From NCBI GenBank assembly GCA_004329165.1, contig CM014737.1, positions 3,078,830 to 3,142,829 on the forward strand: a stretch of 64,000 nucleotides of DNA, read 5' to 3'. Shown here one piece after another: positions 56,486 through 64,000 of this stretch. The notes below the pieces were generated by a model. The model did not search any database and was not told where the DNA came from. It saw only the letters and a program-made list of their open reading frames with translations. Position 1 is the stretch's first letter, and each line of letters starts with the position of its first letter. A program made the translations under genes and the position numbers. This DNA is from Spatholobus suberectus (Eukaryota; Streptophyta; Magnoliopsida; Fabales; Fabaceae).

Positions 56486-56769
56486 TACTCCCTTCGTTCC
56501 ATATTGATTGATGTTTTAACATTCAAAAATAAAAAATAAAATCCTATTGATTGATGTTTTTAGTTTTAATGAAATATTAACACTTTTATTTTAAATTTGC
56601 CCAAAATAAATATATGAAATTAATGATTTTTTAGTGTTGTGCCAGTCAATTTTTGAAAAAGAGAATAAGGATATTTTAGTAAAATTATTTCACTCAGTAA
56701 CTTATTTATTGCCTTTCTTAATTTGTGTGAAGAACCTTAAACATCAATCAATATAGAATGGAGGGAGTA
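56486..56769. mobile_element. Stowaway-like MITE
   Basis: TA-flanked element of about 280 bp. The left end is TACTCCCTTCGTTCCATATT; the right end, complemented, TACTCCCTCCATTCTATATT, and both continue gattgatgttt. TA duplications at 56486-56487 and 56768-56769. Non-coding; mobilised by Tc1/mariner transposase in trans. Confidence 0.9.
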
Positions 56770-58149
56770 AATTTTAAATGATATTAAATGTAAAATGCTT
56801 GCACAATTCTTGTAAGAAATTAATCTGTATGCATTCCAAAGAAAATCTTCTTTGGATGGCATACTAATTTTAAATAATATTTTATTTACTTTATGTTTTT
56901 GGTTTTTATAATCAGTAAAAAATGCTGCTTCTGTGTGTGTAGAAGCCAGAAGGGAACATGAAGGAAAAATTCGATGGAGGATATAACAAGTGCAATTTAA
57001 TTTTATTAAAAAGTAGATAACGTTGAGTTAAGAAATAAAAAGGCTAAATTGGCAAGAATAACTCATTAGTAAAATTTAAATACTTTACCTATAGTAAAAT
57101 ATGGTTTCAAAATTTAAAATTTTTTAATAAATTGATTAGTTAGTTATATTTGATAAATAATCATTACATCAAGACCTGCTACAATTGTTTAAATATGCAA
57201 AAGTAAAGCAAGATCAAATAATATTCAAATTGATATGCCAATAAAGTGCACAAGTTGAATATAAATCAATCCCAAAAAAATTGGATATTAGGAAACTTTC
57301 TATTGGCAAAATGATACAAGCGCAACCAAGTCACACTTAAACCAAGATTAATATCGAGTTACATTGTAAAGAATTGAGCAAGGATAAATTTTTTAATTTC
57401 TCACACAAGAAAAGTGAAAAAAAAAAACCAAAAATAGTACGAGAAAGAAAATTTTTGACTGACATAAAAAAACCAGAAAGATTAGAACATCAATTTTTTT
57501 TATTTTTTTTTATTTTTTTAAAAATTTAGCATGTAACTTAAAGTAAGTTAAAGAGTCTATAAATTTAATTGGTCATTTATTTGAGTGATGTTCTCTTTTT
57601 GTTTTATTATTGTTGTTAAATAGAAATTAAATTTAAATGATAAAATTAATTATTGTAAAATATAATTGCATACATTTTTAATTCATATCAATATTAAAAT
57701 GATGTTAATATATGTATGTGTATAAATCTACTCTATATTCACACATATTTACACAATTAATAATGTATAAAAAAAACAATTTTTTCAAGACTTAAAATAG
57801 CATAAGAAATTAATTTATATAAGTATTTAATAATGTGTTAAAATTTACACTTACTTATAGAAAAATTGGTCGAGTTAAAATAATTATAAAAAAGCCAAAT
57901 ATATAAAAATTTTAATATTGTGAAAAAGTTGAAGCTTATTTATTTAAAACTTATGATATAAGTAATTTATTAGACAAAATTTAGATGTCAATCAATTATT
58001 ATTCGATGAAACAAAATAAAGAGTAGCAAAATCATTATTTGAATATCATCTTGTCTTTTTATTCATCATTAATTTTCTTATCATAATCTACAAGTTTAAA
58101 TATCTATAAATCTATTTTCTTTTCTTTAATTAATGTTATTCGCTTCTTT
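56770..58149. other. AT-rich intergenic DNA, no gene seen
   Basis: Poly-A/T rich, without ORFs of note. A short GC-richer patch at 56930-56985 has no recognisable content. Confidence 0.5.
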
Positions 58150-58759
58150 CATTTATGATAGAAATAATTTTTACAAGAAAATCAATAATTAAAAAAATAT
58201 ATTTAATATATTTTTATTATTAATATTTATAATTAAAATCTCTCTCTCTCTCACACACACACACATAAGTTATATACAAGTGTGGATGTACTTCTAAAGA
58301 TATATTTATCTAAATTGAAATGATATGAGAAATTTGTAAATATAAAATTATTTAAATATATTAATGTTCATAATTATATATACATGTGTGTGTGTGTGTA
58401 AATAATCACAAATCTATTTTTTCATGATTAATATCATTTCTTCCCTTTATGAAAGAAAAGGCTAATAATTGCAAAATATAGTTTAAAATATTTTTTATTA
58501 TCAATATTATTAAAATTATGTATATATCTAAGTTATATAAAAATACAAATATATTTATAAAATAATATCTTTTAAAACACAAATTTATATAAATTAAAAT
58601 GATATAAACATGTTTAGATACACATATTAATATTTTTCATTATTAATATCTCTCATTTTATACCTTTTCGAAAATATTTATATATATAACTACTAACATG
58701 TATTTATATAAAATAAAAATATATTAAAATTATAATAATATAAAAAAAATTAGATCATA

Positions 58760-58797
58760 TTTTTGACATTCGTGCAAGGCATGAGTTATTAGACTAG
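58760..58797 (+). mobile_element. Helitron 3' end, unit 1
   Basis: cattcgtgcaaggcatgag (decayed hairpin) is followed by ttattagaCTAG and host T (CTAG 58794-58797). Paralogous to 60678-60703, where the hairpin is intact. Confidence 0.6.
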
Positions 58798-59210
58798 TGT
58801 TAGTAAATTAAAGATTAAACTATTGAGTAGATCCTTGAACATTTAGGTAATTTTTAATTAAGTCCCTATATTAATTTTTTTTAACTAAGTCCTTAATTTC
58901 TTAATCTTTTTAGTTTGATTCCTAGGATTAACTTCACAAATGGTAATCAAACAAAAGTTAATCTGGGGACCAAATTAAAAAATATTTAAGAGATTAAGGA
59001 TCCAATAAAAAAAAATTAGTACAAAAATTTAATTAAAATTTACCTAAAAGTTCAAAGACCTACTCAATAGTTTGACCTAACTTTTTAATTAATATGGATT
59101 AATTTATTTTTTTTACTTGTATTCAAAATTAGAGACAATACATTATATATACAATTTTTAAAATGGATTTAGTATAGTTGGAAATTCTTCTTTACAACGC
59201 ACGGACTTAC

Positions 59211-59503
59211 GCTTGCTTGGTATGTGAGAGAGAAGAGAGAAGAAATTTTTAAAATTTCTTTGGTCTGGTTGAGTTGAAATGGGAAAAAAAATTAAAAATT
59301 TTGTGGGCCCTACTACTTATTTTTACTCTATTTTTCACCCACTTTTATTCACCTATCTTTCTCTCTCTTATTTCTCATTTATTTCTCTCAAACCAAACAA
59401 CCCAAAATTTCAAATTATTTCTTATTTATTTCTCATCTCTTAACTTATTTCTTATTTGTTTCTTTCCTATCTATTTCTTTTCTTTCTACCAATCAAATCA
59501 TTG
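59211..59503. mobile_element. MITE-like insertion, about 293 bp
   Basis: Absent from unit 2, where ggacttac joins ctctcaaat directly (about 61113-61130). Ends show weak inversion (ttgcttggta against the complement of taccaatcaaa). Flanks TTAC/TTGC suggest a 3-4-bp duplication. The interior is CT/GA-rich with gtgggccc, similar to 14290-14430. Superfamily uncertain. Confidence 0.6.
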
Positions 59504-59520
59504 CTCTCAAATAAAACTCT

Positions 59521-59650
59521 TCTAGCGTCGATCTGAATGTCACTGCGATCTTGCTGCGATTTCACCTAGGCACGATCCCATGCACGATCCAGCTCGGGAC
59601 AATGGTGCAGGATCGTGAGATCGTGCGATCTCACCATCTAACTAGCAATC
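59521..59650. repeat. GATCG-rich palindromic repeat, copy 2
   Basis: Partial copy of 37861-38130 and 61185-61465, ending after catctaactagc. Confidence 0.8.
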
Positions 59651-59717
59651 TTGACACATGCAGTCACGTCATTTATGATAGAAATAATTTTTTACAGGAA
59701 AATCAATAATTAAAAAA

Positions 59718-59760
<43 letters not shown>

Positions 59761-59763
<3 letters not shown>

Positions 59764-60156
59764 AAGGAATCAAATGATACCGTATAACCTATACCAACTA
59801 TTATACTATTCAATAACTTTTAATTGAATAATTTTATCCCAAAGCCCACCATTGGATTGAAAGTTCCTCTAACATAGATCATATGTACAAAATTTTATAT
59901 TAATCCAAAATTATTTGATATCTTATTCATGTAGAACAAAATGGACATAGTATATACTTTTCGAAATATAGTAAAACATGAGTTATTTGATTACCTTCTT
60001 ATTGTTATTCAATTTTGACAAAATTTGACACAAATAGTCTCGGTAATATGAAATTATAATTCGACGGTTGGATTGATAAAAATCACATTCTATATCAAGT
60101 TATTAAATGGTGTAATAATTGGTTTAAGTTACATCAGTGTCATTTGATCCCTCCCC
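59761..60156. mobile_element. MITE inserted in a TA microsatellite (Micron-like)
   Basis: The left end GGGAAGGAATCAAATGATAC and the right end, complemented, GGGGAGGGATCAAATGACAC are 20-bp inverted repeats with 4 mismatches. TA runs flank both sides (59719-59760, 60157-60180). Unit 1 has no such insert. The location inside (TA)n is the hallmark of Micron-type elements described in rice. 396 bp, non-coding. Confidence 0.85.
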
Positions 60157-60677
60157 ATATATATATATATATATATATATGCAAATATATTTCTAAAAAT
60201 TATATTTATCTAGATTGAAATGATATGAGACATTTGTAAATATAAAATTATTTGAATATATCAATGTTGATAATTATGTATATATGTGTGTGTAAATATT
60301 TACAAATCTATTTTACCATGATTAATGTTAATCATTTCTTCCCTTTATGAAAGAAAAATCTAATAATTGCAAAATATAATTTAAAATATTTTTCATTATC
60401 AATAGTATTAAAATTATGTATATATCTAAGTTATATTAAAATGAAAATATATTTATAAAATAATATCTTTTAAAACAAAAATTTATATAAATTAAAATGA
60501 TATATATAAGCATGTCCAAATACACACATATTAATATTTTTCATTATTAATATCTCTTATTTTATATCTTTTCTAAAATATTTATATACATAACTACTAA
60601 CATGTATTTATATAAAATAAAAATGATTGAAAAATATATTAAAATTATAATAATATAAAAATTTTGTATTTTTGACA

Positions 60678-60703
60678 CCTGTGGGCACGGGTTATTAGAC
60701 TAG
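60678..60703 (+). mobile_element. Helitron 3' end, unit 2
   Basis: CCTGTG-GG-CACGGG forms a 6-bp stem (one G:T) 8 bases before CTAG (60700-60703), which is followed by T. This is a standard plant Helitron terminus. The body lies upstream in the AT-rich DNA from about 59668; its 5' TC end is not identified. Confidence 0.7.
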
Positions 60704-61184
60704 TGTTAGTAAATTAAAGGTTAAACTATTGAGTAGATTTCCCGAACTTTAAGGTAATTTTTAATTAAGTTCCTGTACTAATTTTTTTTTAATTGAGTCC
60801 TTAATTTCTTAATTTTTTTTAATTTGATTCTTGGGATTAACCTCACAAACGGTAATCAGACGGAAGTTAACCTGAGGGACCAAATTAAAAAAAATTAAGA
60901 GATTAAGAACTCAATTAAAAAAAATTAGTAGAGAAATTTAATAATAAATTATCTAAATGTTCAGAGATCTATACAATAGTTTAACCTAACTTTTTAATTA
61001 ATATGAATTAATTTATTTATTTTTTGCTTGTATTCAAAATCAGAGACAGTACTTTATATATACAATTTTTAAAATGGATTATGTGCAGTTGGAAATTCTT
61101 CTTTGCAACGCGCGGACTTACTCTCAAATAAAACTCTTCTAAACCTACACATCAAAATAAATAAATAAATAGAACTCTTCTTTG

Positions 61185-61465
61185 CGTTGATCTCACAGTC
61201 ACTGCGTCCTTGCTGCGATCTCGCCCAAGCACGATCCCATGCACGATCCAGCTCAGGACAATGGTGCAGGATCGCGAGATCGTGCGATCTCACCATCTAA
61301 CCAGCGATCTTTAAACTTTTTTCCTTCCGTGAAATTTTCTCATATTAGGTCCCACACTCCCACGCTGACTATGGACCTTGAGTTGAAAAACAGTGTATGG
61401 TGCAATAACGCAATCAGAATGCAATGGTTTATATTCCTTTTTGTCTTAAATATAGGTAAAAGAAA
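61185..61465. repeat. GATCG-rich palindromic repeat, copy 3
   Basis: Matches 37861-38130 over its length, including the gaaattttctYatRttagg and aatgcaatggtttatattcc blocks. No ORF is linked to it here, unlike copy 1. Confidence 0.8.
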
Positions 61466-61740
61466 AAAGTGGTTAATAAAGCTGATTTTCAAATGCTAAA
61501 CTAGAGCTCAATTACATGATTCAAGATACAGCCAACCGGTCATAACCACCATGATTAATATATATAACGATACATGCAGAAATATGTTTTGAAGATGGAG
61601 GGGACATACTATACTATATATTAGTATATAAGAACCATAATGCGCAAATGACCAAAGCTAGAGGACAGAATTACAAGTCATGGCAAACAAAGAAAAACTG
61701 ATTGCAATAATTATAAAAGTGCGAGGTTTTTTTTTTTAAC
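61466..61740. other. Intergenic DNA, no gene seen
   Basis: AT-rich, without terminus or ORF of note. Confidence 0.5.
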
Positions 61741-62165
61741 TTTTTTAAATGAGAAGAACGATTTTGTTGAGAAATGTCATTATAATTTTCCTCTTCTGTA
61801 AACTCAAAATAGGTACTAAACGAAAACGTAGAATAATAACAACAGAAATTTTTTGTGTGAAAACCTTCTCAATGTGAGTAAGAAAAAACCACGAGACCCA
61901 TAGGCCTCTTAAAACTTCCACTATAACAATAATGGGATTACAAAAATACAACAATAATGTGTCTTCAATTTGTAGATAACACTCACAAATTGGCTCACTA
62001 GTTTTCTTTCTTAGAAACTCTCTCTAAGAATCTCTCTATTTTTCTCTCTTGTGAGGATGTGCTTCTCACTTTGCTTGTATGCATCTATTGCACTTCACTT
62101 CCTCTATTTATAGAGGGATTTCACCATCCTAGCACTTGCCACTTTTAATGCACTGAAATATGGTT
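61741..62165 (-). repeat. LTR-like leader, minus strand
   Basis: On the minus strand, a CTATAAATAGAGG TATA box (about 62112-62100) is followed by an agagagaaaaatagagaga leader and gtgagtgttatc-type sequence, a typical R/U5 arrangement of plant LTRs. Ends not defined. It could instead be a host promoter. Confidence 0.4.
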
Positions 62166-62279
62166 CGAGGTTGGAACAAAAATCAACCTTTTTACTGCAT
62201 TATTTCACATTGGCTTCTGAAATGCAATTTTTAACTTTGCATTTAAGTCACGAAATGAACGTGGCACTATTTTCACCAG

Positions 62280-62660
62280 CTAGACGCCATAGATTTGATG
62301 GTAGGAAAATTGTGCCCCAAAGTATGCCTTTTATAATGTACAGTGTCCTCATCTTCCCTATGTATAGTTGAAGTTACCATGGTTTGATCATATCATTACA
62401 CCTCAGGGTCAAGCTCATAAAAGGCCAAATCACACAATATATATAAACAATTGGAAGTAGTTTACTTAATTCCAATATCCAAATCACACAATACAAACAA
62501 TCGGAGGTATACATGGTGATGGGAAAATGTTGCTCCAAAGTGTGCCTTTTAAAGGATACGGTGTGCCTACCTTACCCATGTATAGTTGAGGGAACCATGG
62601 TTTGATCATATCAATATGCCTCAAGGTCAAGCTCCCAAAAGTCCAAATCACACAATACAA
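62280..62660. repeat. Tandem duplication, about 235-bp unit
   Basis: 62280-62435 and 62515-62660 share gYcaaagtRtgccttttaWa, ccatgtatagttga and ccatggtttgatcatatca in the same order. Non-coding. Confidence 0.85.
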
Positions 62661-62670
62661 TGGAATTAAG

Positions 62671-62763
62671 CATACTATTTTCATATTCCACGTGTCTAGC
62701 CTATAGTTGGATGTTAAGCACTACTGTGGATTCTTATACTTGAGTATTTATGGTGGTATATCT
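62671..62763 (+). pseudogene. Small membrane-protein gene, fourth remnant
   Basis: ctattttcatattccacgtg through ggtggtatat matches 31963-32047 of copy B (the junction between linker and Trp-rich membrane segment) with several substitutions. Only about 90 bp remain, 30 kb from copy B. Confidence 0.65.
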
Positions 62764-62769
62764 ATTATT

Positions 62770-62905
62770 CTATTTGTCGAAGATTGCGAACTATGATCAA
62801 TCACAAACCTATAAGCATGTATGATCACGAATAAATTAAACCTAAAACATGTGAATTCACACTGTCCTTAAAGACTTATCTATGTGATGCGCAAGTTGTA
62901 ACACC
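62770..62905 (-). repeat. Antisense fragment of the 44.7/48.5-kb LTR family
   Basis: The complement of the aataagtctttaaggataatgtga region of the left LTR (45650-45672) is visible as tccttaaagacttatctatgtgatgcg (62872-62898). A truncated, diverged copy. Confidence 0.55.
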
Positions 62906-63480
62906 TAGCCGCTTTTAAGATCGAAGACTGTCCCCACAAACCAACACAAGACTTTTCAGCGTGCTTTGTCCTGACTCACATGCTTCCCAAGAAACTTCCC
63001 AGGAGGTCACCCACCTTAGAATTGCTCCAAGTCAAGTACACTTAACTGTGGAGTTCTTCAATGATAGGCTACCAAAAAGTAAATGCATCTTGTTGGTATA
63101 GGTAGTACTTATCCTCAACTATACAATCCCATACCTGCACAACCTCTAGATCCCTCTCATTCTGGTGTGTATTTGATTTATTCATGTAACCCTCCTGCTG
63201 GAAGCCTACCAGGAGTTGCTCCTTGTCCGTGCCTCATCTCTTTTGCACTGGTGATCACTCTCCGCCCTCGTCAGCGCTCGGGATGTTACATGTCCACTAG
63301 CTTTCGCTTGGTTCGTCCTCGAACCACACCATACTGGGAGAGAGGCCTGCTCTGATACCACTTTGTCTTGGTTTTTATAGACCGTGCTCACTAATTTGCA
63401 TATGGTGTGACCTCTATATACTGGATTCACCTACAGATTAAAGGTATTGGCCTTCTGCCTTGAAGTCACACTTGATTTGG
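62906..63480 (-). repeat. LTR-element remnant with methionine-tRNA primer-binding-like site
   Basis: gctctgataccac at 63350-63362 is the complement of TGGTATCAGAGC, the primer-binding site for initiator tRNA-Met, so the element reads on the minus strand. gttgtaacacctagc at 62900 and gatgttacatgtcc at 63283 resemble LTR ends of the TGTAACA type. I could not pair two LTRs. Confidence 0.45.
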
Positions 63481-64000
63481 GTAAATTACAAGGTAAAACT
63501 TGTCATTTTGGCTATGTTACTAGGCTAATCCTACTAGACCTTCTTAAATACATTACATAGGAACTTTGTGCATCCCTGCTAAGTCACTAGTTTGTTTCCT
63601 AGGCTTATTTTGGCTACATATCACTCTGTATAAAACCTTTCCACACTAAAGGATTAGACTCATTCCTTAAGGCAAGGCTTAGAAAGATGAAAAGGATTCA
63701 TTAAGGGCAGTATGACCTCATTGATTATCTTATCATGAAGGGATAAAATTGATATTTGGGTAAGGATATCGAGTTGTCAAGAGTGAGTCTAGCATGAGAG
63801 GGGACACACTACAATCTTGACAAAATCAAGGCTAACAGGAAGGTAAGCATTCATCACTCCATTAGAGCTACACCACTTAAAGGTAGTTTGATCATACGAA
63901 GAGAACAGGGTTGTGTTATAGGAATCTTCTCTTAGTTCTTTATCTTCATTGAGTCCAAAGCTGTTTCTGATCATCCTTTCCATCCATAATTTGTTTCAAG
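63481..64000. other. Unassigned DNA to the window end
   Basis: Moderate AT. The 64-codon minus frame at 63789-63983 is protein-like in composition but has no domain that I recognise; it may be part of the retroelement remnant. Nothing else supported. Confidence 0.4.

Larger units (their letters stand above)
58150..59650 (+). repeat. Tandem duplication, unit 1
   Basis: Aligns with 59668-61310 from catttatgatagaaataatt to the GATCG-rich block. It carries a TC/AC microsatellite (58239-58265), a Helitron 3' end (58797) and a MITE-like insert (59211-59503) that unit 2 lacks. Confidence 0.85.
59668..61310 (+). repeat. Tandem duplication, unit 2
   Basis: Head-to-tail partner of 58150-59650. It has its own Helitron 3' end (60703) and a MITE in the TA microsatellite (59761-60156). 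The last part continues as the fuller GATCG-rich repeat to 61465. Confidence 0.85.

Overview
The window is nuclear DNA of a flowering plant, most likely a legume close to soybean (Glycine). This rests on long AT-rich intergenic DNA, TA microsatellites, a SIRE-type solo LTR with repeated AACTAGTTAC motifs, LTR-like sequence rich in CGCTTAGCGA-type palindromes, and hAT, CACTA, TRIM, MITE and Helitron ends in the forms seen in plants. There is no operon, no rRNA or tRNA gene that I can support, no CRISPR array and no complete conventional host gene. It is a heavily nested transposon landscape with decayed host-gene fragments.

Layout. 1-1268: LTR-like fragments. 2.6-6.1 kb: a partial copy of a segment also present twice at 28-35 kb. 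It carries an antisense Ty1-copia gag/protease remnant split by a SIRE-like solo LTR (3281-4367), a 104-bp-arm inverted repeat around a TA-rich loop (4954-5442), and the first exon of a small membrane-protein gene. 6475-12173: a complete but dead Ty3-gypsy element (two LTRs, gag-PR-RT-RH-IN) with a 294-bp TRIM nested in gag. It interrupts sequence that continues into a fragment resembling RRP5. 12.7-13.7 kb: intergenic DNA duplicated at 35.6-36.1 kb, carrying a TA-flanked foldback MITE. 14692-27419: a hAT transposon with a perfect 8-bp target duplication and a dead transposase, containing a 9.2-kb CACTA element (17871-27078) with TNP2-like and TNPA/C48-protease-like genes.

28.1-35.1 kb: two tandem copies, about 3.1-3.2 kb each, of [small membrane-protein gene - TIR-NBS-type NB-ARC fragment - antisense copia gag/protease - exon-like tail]. 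36.1-38.1 kb: the 3' end of a LINE, then the longest intact ORF in the window (300 codons, minus strand), a BED zinc-finger protein of hAT origin with an internal peptide repeat. 38.1-44.7 kb: AT-rich DNA with a tandem duplication and a Helitron 5' end. 44716-49061: an LTR element with no visible pol that carries a GC-rich fragment of a plant 3'-5' exonuclease gene, with a hAT MITE in its left LTR.

49201-52110 and 52571-56036 are two long LTR-like blocks with TAACACC and TAACGACC type ends. 56.5 kb has a Stowaway-like MITE. 58.15-61.3 kb is a tandem duplication carrying Helitron 3' ends, a MITE in a TA microsatellite and a GATCG-rich palindromic repeat shared with 37.9 kb. 61.5-64 kb holds LTR fragments, a short tandem duplication, a fourth remnant of the small membrane-protein gene and a primer-binding-site-like sequence.

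The elements do not form a pathway. Their logic is order of insertion, which can be read from target duplications and from paralogous sites that lack an insert. The best candidates for something functional or new are the 300-codon BED protein, the exonuclease-carrying retroelement and the long hairpin at 5 kb. Homologies were recognised by eye from translated sequence; no database search was possible.
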